Shown here one piece after another: positions 27,451-41,825 of a DNA stretch of 64,000 bases. Origin of the DNA: Dermatophagoides farinae. Lineage: Eukaryota; Arthropoda; Arachnida; Sarcoptiformes; Pyroglyphidae. The notes beneath the pieces were generated by a model. That model was not told the DNA's origin and made no database searches. It was given only the letters and a program-made list of their open reading frames with translations. The first letter of the stretch is position 1; the number at the start of each line of letters is the position of its first letter. The translations under genes and the position numbers were made by a program. The stretch spans positions 2,356,001 through 2,420,000 of the forward strand of contig NC_134681.1 in NCBI RefSeq assembly GCF_024713945.1. The letters run 5' to 3'.

Positions 27451-30400
27451 GAAATTGAGGAAAAATAAAGATGTAAACTTAATATAACGTATACTTTGAC
27501 AACGTACAAACAACAACAACAACAAAAATTTATCGGAAAAAAATGTGGTGAAAAAAAAAATAAATTTTGAGCAAATTCTTGTTACAAAGCAAAGCTGACG
27601 AACAAACAAAACACTTTGATTGCGTGTGTGTATTGTTTTTTACCGCATTTCGGCAATCCATCTCCCTCTCTTTCTCTCTTTGTTTTTTTTGCCGTTATTA
27701 TTCTGAAATTTTGTATTCTTGATAATTTTTTTTTTCTAAATTTTTCAATTATTTAAAATAAAAGAATTTTGGCCATAAAAAATTGCATAGATGAATGCAT
27801 ATCATCTGGCCACTGATAGATAGCAACCGAATAACATCAATATCAACGACGATGAGATTAATTCTTCTAATTAAAAAAAAAAGATTCTTGAACGAAGAAA
27901 AAAAAATTGAAATTTTCCAAAGAAAAAACAAAACAATTGTCCTTGAGACTTTGTCATTATCCATATACTGATACATTTGAATTGAATTTTCAATGTTTTG
28001 ATTTGTTTCATCATCAAACGGTTATTAGCCGAAAATTATATACATTCATTCTCATTCCTTTTTCTTCTTCATTATTTTATTTGTTGATTTGATCATATCA
28101 TTGATGATTCCGACTAATCAAACAGTTATATTTATTGTTGTTGTTGTTGTTGTTCTTTTTGGTTCCAATGAATTGATCAAATTGATTCTTTCGAGGACAT
28201 AAGTTTATATACTCACGCCATAAGTTAATAACAGATAATCCAAACGCACACACACGCACAAACGTCATGATAAATACTAAAACTTTCAAAAAAAAAAACG
28301 TTAATAGCTAGCTAGAATATTCTTTTATCATTGATGATTCCAAAAGATTTTGTTGTTGTTGTCGCTGTTATTATTGATTACGTAAATTGGCAAGATTTAC
28401 AATATACAAAAATAATTCTTGATTTAAGATGCTGATTATGCTTAATGTCATCATACACACGCACACACACACACACACAAGGGAACATTTTGTTTGTTCG
28501 TTTGAACGTGTTGAACATATTCTGATGGAATATTCTTTATACAAAATACAGATATAATGATGATGATGATTTGAAAATTTCAATGACATTTTGTTGTTGT
28601 TGTTTTTTTCTGTTCAAATTAAAATAATTGTTGTTCAATACAGAAATAAAGAAAAATGAAAAAAAAAATCCTTTTCCACTTGTGTAAATCAAGTTATAAC
28701 AATCCCCAAGTGTGAGTGTTCGTTTTTGTTGTTGTTGTTGTTGTTTTTTTTTTTTTTTTTTTTTTTTGGTTACAAGATAAAAAACTACTACACATTAATA
28801 AGGACTACGAAATGTGCAACAATAATGACTGAATTGTGCGATTGATTGATTATGAAAGAATGAAGAAATGAATGTTTTTTTTTCTTTTGGAACAAATCAA
28901 TATGAATGAATGAATGAATGAATGCAATTTCTTCAGCTCATCTCACATTATTATTATTATTATCATCGTGATGTATATCTGGAAGAAAAAAAAACTTGAT
29001 GATGACGATGAAAAAAAAAAGAAAATTATTGACAGCAAAAATCAATTAATCCTGGAGAGAGTCTTTGCTTGTCAAAGTGTTTTTTCTACTTCTTCTTCTT
29101 TATTCTTTATTCTTGGATTCGTGGATTCTCAGTACATTGACCGGTCGTACATTTTGATTTTCATTCACCGGACAATTATGTTTAGCATTCAATAATAATG
29201 AATAGCAACGACAACAGTTTGTCATTTTCAATCAACACAATGTTTTCATTTTTTTTTTCTGCTTGTGTTTCCATTATCCATATATTTCTTTCCATTTCAT
29301 CATTATATATTTTCGTTGATTTGGAAATTAATGGCATTTCTATTTTTTCTCTCTCTCTCTCTCTCGATTCTTTACTTTACTTTACTTATATCTGGTGATT
29401 CCATTTTTGTCAACCATTTCTCTTTCTTTTGTTTCCATTATTCCAATTTTATTATTTGGAAAAAAAGTATACATCAAATAGAGTGGATTCGTGCATTTTT
29501 CCATATTCACTTTTTTTTTGTTTTTTTTCCGTTCAATTCTTAATACACACCCACGTGATGAAGAAAAAAAAATACAGGATAAATTCTTGAAATTTGTACG
29601 CACTCACACAATTCTTGTATATATTTTTTTTTTTTGCTCTGTTTTGCATTGCAAGAATTTCGATTTAAAATATGAATATATGATCAGTTTTTTTTACGCA
29701 CACACGGAAAAAAAGTTCATCCAGTTCTCCGATCATTTGTTGATTCATCCAGTTTTTATTTTTTTCTTTTTTTACTTGAGGCTTTTCTTTAGGCAACCTC
29801 AACAACATCAACATCAACATCAACACACACACACACACACTTGATGTGTCAAACGCTGAAGAGGAGTGAACTGAAATTGAAAATAAAAACTGTCCACATC
29901 CACACACATACACACAGACACACGCCCTCTTTTGTATTGTATTTTTTGTTGAATGGTGGTGTTGGCTCCCTTTTTTCCACCAACACCGCCATCAATAATA
30001 AACGCTCAGTCTATCAAATTCTGGATCGCTTTGCATCTTTTTTTTGTTTTGTTTTGTTTTGTTTCGGTTCTGTTTTATGTCTGAAATGATAGAGAAAGAG
30101 AGAGAGAGAGAAAGTGAAAAATTTTGTTTATTTTTGTTTTTTTTTTCTTCCATGGACTCAAAACAATTCATTCAACCAGAATATTTTTTTCTGTTCTGTT
30201 TTCTCATTTCTTTGGGATAGATGGATTTTTTTGTTTTTCGTTTTATCCAATTTCTCTCACTTTTTCTTATTTTTTTTTCTCAAATTTCAAAATACACGAA
30301 AAAAACGACATATTTTACACCTGGTTTATCTATGTATGACGGATGAAATACGGTTTGTAGTATGATGATGATGTCGCCGTTGTAGTCGTCGTTTTCTTAT

Positions 30401-30944
30401 CGTTTTAAAATAACAAACAAAATAATAATGTTTTTCCAAAACCCAATACACAGTCTTAATGTGTAAGAATTTATTCACTTTATCATTTTGAATTCAATCT
30501 AATGGTGGAAAATAAAACATATATATATCAGTAAATATGAAATGAAAATGGGCGACCTGGTAATTTGTTTTTCGTTTTTTTTTTGTTTTATTTCAACGCG
30601 CGCAAGCGCACACACTCACACACATACACAAAATGCCGGAATCGTCGATTGTTTTGATCAGGAGAGAATCACATAGAAAAAAAAAGAAAAGAAATAAAAC
30701 AAAACTAATAATGAATGAGAGGAAAAAAAATGAACTGAAAATCTTTTTCAAAAAAATTTTTTTTTTGTCTTTATTCACCAATTGAATCAATAGAAAATGA
30801 CAATGATAATCATGGCGATGATACAGTGAAGAGAGAGAGAGAATGTGAGAGAGAATGGGCGAAACTACTTGATTATAATTAAATTAATTAAAAACAATGA
30901 ATTGATGAATAAACATTTGAACAATTTTCGTGATTGGATTTATT

Positions 30945-30992
<48 letters not shown>

Positions 30993-33900
30993 GAATGTCT
31001 GTTCAATTACTTTTTACATTACCGGGGTATTTCATAGAATAGAAAATTTTATTGCTTTTCCGTTACAATATTTTTTTTCTGATCATCATCATCATCATCA
31101 TATCTCATTCTTTCACTATCTCACTATAACACTTTCTTTTTGATTATAACTGACAAAAAAAAAAATTTTTTTTCCTGTTTCTGAAAAAACAGATGGAATT
31201 GAATAAACACACACACACACAAACATTCATAGCTAGACAGACAAGAAATGCATTGGCCTCGTTTTTTTTTCAATTTCGTGTTCAATATTCCATCCAATGT
31301 CTATTTTTTTTTGCATGTTATATAATCCGTATTCGTAAATGAATATTTGTTGAATTAACAGAACAAAACAAAACAAAACAAAAAAGTTAATGCGAAATGG
31401 ATAAAAATATAATCAATAAAGATGATATAATAAAACTGGTCATGTGTGGGTGTGTGTGTGTGTGTGTAGAAATAGATACAAAATTTGGAGTTAAAATTGA
31501 ATTTTTTTTTTTTTGAAAAAAAAAGTAATTGCGATTCGAACAAACAAACAAACAAAAATTCAATTAAAAACCACTGGGTTTTTTTCACTGAAAAAATTCC
31601 ATTGCCATAACAAACAAGAGAAAATTTTTTTTGTTGTTGTTTTTGTCGTATTAAAATGTCCGTTCTTTTTTTTTTGCTTTCAAACACCATCACCACTACC
31701 TATTGACGATTGGCTAATGTGCGTTATCCATTTGTTCGTTCATTCATTCATTCATTCATTCGTTCATTGAGTTTATTTGTTCAACAACACAAGACCCAAA
31801 AAAAACCATCAAATAGATAGAGAGAGAGAGAGAATGAGTGGAACAAGAAAAAAACCAACCGATTGCATCTATTATCAAATATGTACTATGTGTGTGTGTG
31901 TCTATGAAATGAAATTCTGTTGAAGCAGAAATTACATTGAGAAACAGAGTGAGAAAGAGAGAGTGAGAGAGAGAAAAAAAATGTCAATGTTTATCATCTG
32001 TCACTCGCTCTCTCTCGCTGTGTAAAAGAAGCTAATTTTTCATCATTTATTCATGTCATTGATCCAATATTGGTGGCGTCTGTGCTTGTATGTATCAATA
32101 TCAATGAATTTGGTAAACCAAATGATCATCGAAAACCAGAAATAATAACAATAATAATAATAATAATAATAATAATCAACAAAAATAATATTTGAATCAC
32201 CGAAAATGATCGATCCAAGTGATCTAAAAATATAGCCAGCAAAAAAAAAAAGTGAGAGAAAGAGAGAGAGAGAGAGAGAGAGGACTCGAAAAGGAAATTG
32301 TGACAAGTTGTGTCATGATACGATAAAAGTGAAAGTAAATCTGTTCCATAATTTTTTTTCTCTAGTCGTTGTTTTTACTGTAGTTGCAAAGAATCTAGGA
32401 GCCATACAAAATATACGTTATTATTAGGCTTGACATTCCATTCGCTTACTTTATGTCAAATTGTAATAATATTCATTCATTCAATATTTACTCAACGACA
32501 ATCTTGAAAATCAGACCAAAAAAAAAAAGAATGCAAAAAGTAAAAAATTCTTATTAAGCTGCCTTTTTATTAACGGCTACTACTATTTCAACAAGTTCAA
32601 ATGTCAAAATCGTCACAAATCAATGACGAAAAAAAATGAATAAGTCTGCATGGTAGTGGTATAAAATTGACTGAAATCATTGAAAAAAAAAATTTCGTAA
32701 TTTCGATTTATTTAGCTATTTGATTTTTATTATTGATAATAGAATTTTGTTCAAAATAAACTTATTCTTCATCGATGATGATATCATCCGATTATCATCA
32801 GATTCATAGAAACAAAGAGAAAAACTTTTCATCAATTACAAGGAATTTGTCTTGCAAAGATAGTTTTCTTAAAATGTTAAACAAAAATGCCACAATACAT
32901 CGTCATTGCCAAACCAAAAAAAAAAAAAAAAATTTGACCAAATTCAGACATGTTGCTGTTGCTATGTGGAATTTGTTTGCCACATCTTTCTTCTTCTATC
33001 AAAATGTTTATCATCAGCACATTGGTTATTATATTATAGTGGTTTATTTTTGTTTATTTAAAAACAAAAATAAACAACAACAACAACGATATCGCCACTT
33101 CCGTTTTGTTGTTTCCAAAATTTCCAAATAAATAGCAAGATGAATGGTTATTAGAATGATGGAATGAATGAAGAGATTTTAGAGAGAAAATCCAAAAAGT
33201 TTTTTCTACTCCAAGAAAAGAAAACAACGAAAACAGTGTTAGTGAGTGACTACTTGTTCCTGAAAATTTATACCGATGAAAAAAAAAATGTTTGAATAAG
33301 ACGAAGAAAAATCCGAAAAATAAGATGTAAATCAATGAACAGAAAAGTTTTTTTTTCATTTATTCTGTCTGACCTAAAAAGGTGGCACAGACATTTTGAG
33401 ACGGAATTTTCAATGACGACGACGACGACGACCGAAATGTTAGCGGCAATGAGAAAATTAATTGCGTTTTTTATTTGAATTTTTTTTCACCACTCTTCAA
33501 ATTCATTCTCACATCGCACAATTATGATGATGAGATCTTGACAACGAACGAAAAAAAAAAAATTTCTTATTTGTCCTTTGTTGCAAACATTTTGCATATT
33601 TGCATTATGATTTTTGTTCTTGATGCATTAATAAAATTTGCCTTTTGCCATTTTTTTTTTATAATGTTCATCTGCTACAAACTCCACAATTTGATTCGAT
33701 GTTTTTGTTTTTTGTTTTTTTTACTCCTGTGGTTTTTTTTCTCGTCTCTTCCTACATATTATACAAACGAATGAATGAACGAACGAACGAAAAAAAAACG
33801 GAAATTTTTTTCCGTTCAAAACAAAGGAGAAAAAAAAACAATATTCATGAAGAGAATATTCTTTCATCGGTGAACGTTTTGTATTTCTTGTTTTTTTTCA

Positions 33901-36799
33901 GTAAATTATTTATTTGAAATGGCATCATCATAATGCATGAACTGAACTGCCGAACCGGCCGAACGAATGAATGAATGAATGAATGAATTTTATATATCAC
34001 CAACTTTATTATATTCAAAATGGATAACAGGCGAAAATTCTATTAAAATTTCTTTTTTTTTCGGTAGATGGATAGTATTACCGAGAATTTTTCTTTCTTT
34101 TTTTTCTTTTATTCTGCTGTTGTTGCTGTTGTTGCTGTTCATTGTTTATTTGTTGTAATTCTTTTTCTCAGAAATCATGTTTTGTCCTTCAATTTCAAGG
34201 TTTTTTTTCATTATGCACGACTGTTTTTTAATTTGAATTTTTTTCTCTCCTGGTTAAATGGTACTTGTGTGTGTGTGTGTGATAATAGATTTATTAGTAA
34301 AAATAAAATGATCAGTATGAGTGAGAGAAACAATCATTATTTTCCGGTAATGATAATCAGTCCAAGAGCGACAATAATTACCACGAAAACGGTGACGAAA
34401 TAAATTCAAATGAATCCGTTATGTGAATAAATAATGGTCGTTTGTTTATTATGTGCTGGTGTTTTTCATTTTCAATTTTCAATGTTTTTTTTCATAAAAC
34501 CTGACCACTCTATACATGAATGGTATGGATTCTTTTTATCAGAAAAAAAAATTGTGAATATTTTTTTCAACTTTCACTATTGACTATTATGTGTAGAATA
34601 AAACTGTCATTCGATTTGGATATTTGATAATTGATTCTGTTTCATATTTATCCACATTTTCTCTCTCTCTCTCTCCCTTTCTCTTTGTGTGTGTGTGTGT
34701 GTATGTGCAACAAAATGACAATCAAGACAGATTTGTATTTTCTCGGTTATTAATTTTTTTTTTGTATATTTCAATTCTGATTTATGAAGAAAAAAACGGA
34801 TATTGAGAATCAAGCGAAAAAAAACTGTCACATTTGCACACACACACACACAAAGATCGGGAAAGAGAAAAACATACCGACGGCTAGTTTTTTTTCGTTT
34901 GATGGTTGACATTTATCCGGTTATGTTTGTTTTTTTTCAATTCTTTTTTTTCAGGGTCTACAATCATTTTTTTTTTATTTCGTGGAATGTCCGAAATGAT
35001 GGTGATGATGATGTTGTTTGGTTGGTTTGGTGATTTGGTTTTTGAGAAAAAAAAATTTTTTTTTTCACCAAAAAAATCATGTATTATTCAATTTGTTGCC
35101 AATGGCCAAAATGGACCGATTGTAGAGAATTCAATAAAATAAAAAAAAAAATTATTCGTGATTTATTCTTGCTAGATTGACAATCAATTGTCTTGAGTTT
35201 GTTCGTTTTTTTTCTCATCTTCTTTGTTTACATCGTCTTCATAATGTGTATTTAACACTTTCTTTTTCTCAGTTTTATTTTTGCCATACAGAATAAATAA
35301 ATGCCGATTCCGTACACGGAAAAAAAATCCATTACAATCGAACCCAAAACAGAACGAAAAAAAAATCTAATTAACATTTATTTTTGTGTTCAACATCCAC
35401 ATGAATATATTGTTCAATTTGCTCGTTTCAAAACAAAAATATGCACGGATATACAACATAATCAACCGGAAACAAATTGAATGTTTGTTAGGGTTAATAA
35501 AAAAAAGAACGATGATGCTCAAAAAAAAATTTTTTATTAACACTGGATATCTTGTTTAGAAAGTTGAGGATTGTTCTCTCAATTTCAAATGATTTTGATC
35601 TTGTGTTTTTTTTTTTTGTTGGAAAATTTCCCAAATAGACCATTGTCGAGGACACATCATTTTCAATTTGATTGCGGTATACAGTTGTGTTGTGTTGTGT
35701 TTGTTTTTTTTTTCATTACAAAAATTCCATTAATGATGAGCGGTACGAATTAAACGAGAAGAAAAAAAAACAAATCGTTCCAAACCAATAACCAACAAGA
35801 AAAAGTATCATTAGTAGGCGGTTTTTTTCTTGGTTTTATTCAATTATTGGTGTATAGTTAGAGTTTATAATTTATTCCATTTCAATTTAAATTGAAATTG
35901 AATGATTGATAATTAGGTTAATTAACTTTGATGGTTGTTGTGTTCTAGTGTGACAAAGTGAAATAAAGATAGAAATAGACCAACAAACACAGTGTGTGTG
36001 TGTGCATGTGTGTATTATCATGCTGTTTTTTCAAGCTTAAAGCCTAAAGATATATGCACCGGAAATATTCCACTGTTTTTATTTGACGAAAACAGTGGAA
36101 AAACAACCATTATAAACAAGCAGATAATGAAGAATGAAAAAGAAAAGAAAGAAAAATTTTTTCACAGCAAATTGTCATCACTGTTAAGATGATGTTGATG
36201 TTGATGCTGATACAAACCAGATCTCAGGATTCTTGGTCTGTTGCAGTGTTGTTGTTTCATAAGAAAAAAAAATGAAAAATAATTCCGAGTATTTTGGACT
36301 AATCATTCCATTGATCTGTTGATGGACAAACAGCAAAAAAAAAGAAGAACAATTTAAAAAAACAAACTTTCCAACAACAACAACAACAAAACAGATAATG
36401 AAACATTAATTAATTTTTTTATTTCATTTTTTCTTGCTATCTCGTTTGTTTTGTTCGTCGTTGTTGCAGTAGCACAGTATGAAAAAGTCGTCGTCGTCGT
36501 TGTTTGCAATCAATTTCCATTATACACACTTGTATATAATATGATTTGTTATTGTTGTCGTTATTGTTTTAGTAGATAAATAAATAGATATATATAGAAA
36601 GAGAAAAGTGTAAGGGTGAAAGAGTGAGAAAGATAGTGATAATGAACGTGAATGTTTCCGGCAAATTCTCGCCGAATGTCATTCACAATTCCGGTATTCT
36701 ATGTTTGTAAAGGGAAAAAAACACACACTAACAAACAAACTGTTGTAGTAACTGATTGATTGACATTATGTTGATAACAAATATTTATTCATTTCTAAA

Positions 36800-36836
<37 letters not shown>

Positions 36837-39455
36837 GAAAAAGCAAAATTTCGAAATAGTTTTCAACCGAATATTGGATATTCAATTGTTCAGAGAGAAA
36901 AAAAAACAGACAAACGGAAAACGTTTTGATTTGCAAATCGATAATGAACGCAGAACGAAAACGAAGAAAAAAAATGAAACAAAAAAAAAATACGGAAGAA
37001 GAAACAAACCAAAAAAAAAAAAATAATAATGGCCTTGAATCAAATCAAATTGATCAAATTGATTTGGATATATAAATAAATAAATTAATTAATTGATTAT
37101 ATCCAGATATGCTGATATTAGTAGTTTTTCTTTTTTTTTGTTCGGCTTAATCTAATTTCATTATCATTCACATATATAATCTTGTTGAGTAAATGTTTTT
37201 CTTTTTCTTCACACACACACACATCGTATTCCATTTGAATTTAAATCATCATCCAATAGACAGTTTTTCACATCTTTATTTTTATCCAAATGAAAAAAAA
37301 AATGAATGCACCATGTTTGCTTGTGTGTGTGTGTTCCAAAAATAACGTTGTTGTTGTCGTCGGTGGTGGTGGTAGTCGATGGTCCATATACTCGTATAAT
37401 ATATTTATTTATTATGAAAATAAATGCAATTAAATTTAATTGAATTGATTCTCACTAGAATCTCTCTATCTCTGTATATTCTGGACAGAGATTGTGAGAA
37501 AGAGAGAGAAAAAAAAATACAGTTTGTATGATGATGACGATAGTTGGTATTTAGGTTTATCTTCGATGTTGATGACGATGACGATGATGATCCTATTTCC
37601 CTCGATACATTTACATATATAGGTAAATGTATGAATCGTAAATGAATGAAGATGGTGATTACGAATGATATTCGTTTTGTTTTCTGTATACAATTCAAAT
37701 GGTAGTTTTGTTTTTTTTCATTTTTGTTGATGTTGTTGTTGTATTCCATTAAAACGAATAATGATGATATCACCATCATCAACAAGATGATCATCATCCA
37801 TACAATATGGCTATGAATAATGGCTATTTTTTTTTTTTTTTTTTGGTCTTTCATTCTTGTGTTATATACCACCTACTTATTCATCATAATCATCCTTTTC
37901 TACTGTCTACAACTATCACTACTACCTATTGACTATTATCGACTACATTCATCTAATTTTGTATTCTTTAAGAATTCATCTAAATGGTCGTTGTTTTTTT
38001 TTGTTGGTTGTTTTCGTTGAATGAATGAATGATCCATGAGAAAAAAAAATAGATGAATAGAATTATTCTTTATTCTTTCTTTTTTTCTTTTTTTTTTGGT
38101 TTTGTTTTCACATGATCCATTAAATGGAAACACAAACAGTATAGATGATGATTAGCAATTCTTTGTATTGGGATAAATAACATAAATCCATAAGTGAGAA
38201 GAAGAAAACTAGAAACAATAACAATTTTTTTTCTCGACAGGTAATCCATTAAATGGTTACAAAATGAATTTTTAATTCATTAAATATAATCATCATCATC
38301 ATCATCATCATCATTAAGAACAAAAAAAGTACTGTTTGTTTTTGTTTTCCACGGTATTCAAAAGGGCTATTGTTGTGTAATATTAATATATGATCCAAAT
38401 GTATGGAAAAATGAAAGGTTAATTACGAAAATAGTGATTGATGAATATATTTCCAAACATATACGTCATTTATGGCTGAATTCAACTCACAAACATTGAA
38501 ACTTTTTTTCTCTCTCTTTAATCCATCCACCATTATAATTCTAATTCCAATGATGACCGTCAGAATTTCAATCCTTTTTTTTCATCTCATAAAAAATGTC
38601 TAGATTTTAGAATTGTTTTTTTTAACCATTATCATGATGATGATGATGATGATGATGACATAGGCCTTGAGAATAATCATATCACAGCAAAAGAAAAAGT
38701 GAATAGAACGTGTTTTGGTTGTTGCTGCTGCTGTTGTAGGAAGAGAGAAAACAACAACAACAACAACAACAAAAATTTATTACCCTAGACGCATGTACTT
38801 ATGAAATAAAATAAAATTACAATAATAAAATGACGTCCAGGCCAGAATCATAGCATATCATAGAGAAAGAGAATCAGAAAACCGAAATTTCGTTTATTTA
38901 CATCTTACCAAAAAAACGAAAAAAAAAAAATTTTTTTTTCTTCACACATTCTCATTCCTTATTCGTACACTGTCGGTTTTCATAAATATCAAGCTGGAAA
39001 TAAAAATAAAATGCCTAGAAGTGTGTGTGTGTGTGTATAGTAATCGTTGCGAAATAGTGAGAGAGAAATCTGATTACTTTGTATCATTTCCATATAACTG
39101 AGAATAAGTGATAAAGAAATAGGGAGGAAGAAAAAGAGAAAGAGAAAAAAAATTAATTGAATTACGAGCTTCGGATTCCGGCCAATCCAAATCACACACA
39201 CGCACACAAATACCAAGAGAGAGAGAGAGAGAGAAACAAAGAATAAATTTTCATTGTAATAAGCTGTCTACTATTAGGTCACAACCAAAGTATAATAATA
39301 ATCTAAATCTGGTTGTCGGTTTTTTGTTGTTGTTGTTGTTGTTACTATTATGTGGCAATACATCACTATATGGTATTTGTGAATCATTGAAATGATCGTT
39401 TGGCCTTTTTTTTTCTCTCTGTGTATAAACAAAAATAATGTCATAAAAATTGTCG

Positions 39456-39486
<31 letters not shown>

Positions 39487-41786
39487 AGTTGCTGTGTGTG
39501 TTGTAATATCATCATCATCATCATCATAGTCACACGCACACGAACAACAGAATTAACAACGATAAATGGATCGATTGATCCAGTAGATTTTTAATCAAAA
39601 TAATAATAAAAAAAATATATCGTGCAACAACTTGCAACTTATAAACACCAACAGTTTTCTTTTCTTTTTTCAGTTGTTATTGTTGTGATCAAATTTTTTT
39701 TTCATCTCACATAATAAATCATAAATTACGACACACACACACACAGGGATCATAATCATCAATATCTATAAAAAAAATTATTATAGATTAATAATGATTT
39801 GTATCAAATGATGTCCGAATGTTTTTGTTTTCTGTGAATTTGAGTTCTTATTCAATTGAAACGAAACAAGAAACAGAAACAGAAAGAAAAAGAAAAAGAG
39901 ATATTCTGTGTAATAGAATTAAGAAAAAATTTTATTTCATCCATTCTGATGATCATGATGATGATGATGATGATGTAATAATCTTGTATGTATGTTTCAA
40001 ATACGTCATATGTAGTAGTAGTGATCAATATAATTATTAAATTCTCTGATTTCCTGTCCACCACAATGAAATTAATCCTTTATTCCTGTTTTTTTTTCTG
40101 TCATTATTACGGGTGTGTGTGTGATCAAATCGAACAACAACAACAACAACAACTCGGTTGGACATCGGTGTTATTTTTACATTGTTAATTCATTTTAACG
40201 GAATAAATAATTATCGTTAGTTTCAATATCCGTTCCAATCTATATATAAAAATAGATTCAAACAACAAACAAAAAGACGTGTTACACGGAATAATTTTCT
40301 ATCATCATCATTAATCAGATTTAAGCAATCTGGATAGAAAGAAAAAACGAATCAAAAAACCAAAAAAAAAAAATTGCAAAAATCATCCATTGATTACTTG
40401 TCAAATTTTGTTGTTGTTTTTATTTTCTCCAAATAGAAACAAAAACAAAGAAAAAAGACAAAATTCTAAAACTACGACGATGATTGGTATTAGGCGGTAT
40501 CTGAATTTTTTTTCCGGATTTCGGAATTATATATTTATTGGTTTGTAGGATGAGGTTATATTTGTTCGGTTCGATTATCGCATTTTTTTTTTTTGGTTTT
40601 CTCATTAAATTTTCATTATTTTTCCAAAATGTCTGCATGTGTGTGTGTGTGGATTCTATTCTTGGATCTTTCTGCCGTTTTCATCATTTCTTTTTTTTTT
40701 TTTTGTACCACCGACGTTTTATTTTAACAGTGTTAATCTGAATATAAAGTGTTAAAATAATAATAATAATAATAATAAAAAATTTCCACACTATGTCACA
40801 TGTATGTATGAATAAATCGTATTGGATCAATTCCGCTAGATTTACCTTATTTTATGAGAAAAATTTTCTTTCTTTTTTTTGTTTCTTTGAAAGTTTTCAC
40901 TTCACAGATGTCTTTCAAGAACAACAACAATAATCTAAACAGCAAGTAAAAAAAATCAATCAACCATCCATTGATCAGATGTTATCAACAGAGAGAAAAT
41001 ATAATCTCTTCCTTTCTCTCTCTATGTTCGTGGGCTGGTTTTTTCATTTCAGACAGATAGACGGAGGTGATCGAATCACCTAGTCACTTTTTTTCTACAA
41101 AAAAAAAATTTTTTTTTATTAATAAAAATTTTCCATGTCTAAACCATCAACCATGAAACCACCACCACCGCCACTTGTATTCATATTTCGTTCATTATTC
41201 TGTGTCTGTGTGCGTCGATACGCTTGGATCATGTGTTTGGTTTGGTTTTACTTTTACTTATATTTCATTTTGTTTTTTGCCTGATTCGTTTTTCCGTTTT
41301 TTGTTGTTTTTTTTCGTTTTTTTCTTCTAAATGTTACGATAATGATGATGATGATGATGATGATAAATAAAATGTTTGTGTTTCGCTTCCACACAACCAG
41401 AAAGAGAGAGAGAGAGTGTGTGTGTATGCGTGTATTTCTCATCATAATATTAATATATTCAATCATCAATTAATATTAATCATTCCTATATGATTAGGAT
41501 AAAATGGTCATGATGATCATGATGATGATCATTTGGCAATATTATTATTGTTCCTGGTTGATTTGTGTTCCGTATTTATTGGCGGTTATTATTATTATTA
41601 TTATTACTATACCGTATAAACACATACACACGCATAAATATTCCACCAAATACTATGATAGTTTATTTTACTCTAAGCAAATCCGTATATGGTCAATGTA
41701 TGTGTTCATGTGTCTGTGTATTCTGTCGATGAATTTTTCTCTTTTTTTTCTTCCCTAAAAAAATAGACTAGTTACAATAATAACAA

Positions 41787-41825
<39 letters not shown>
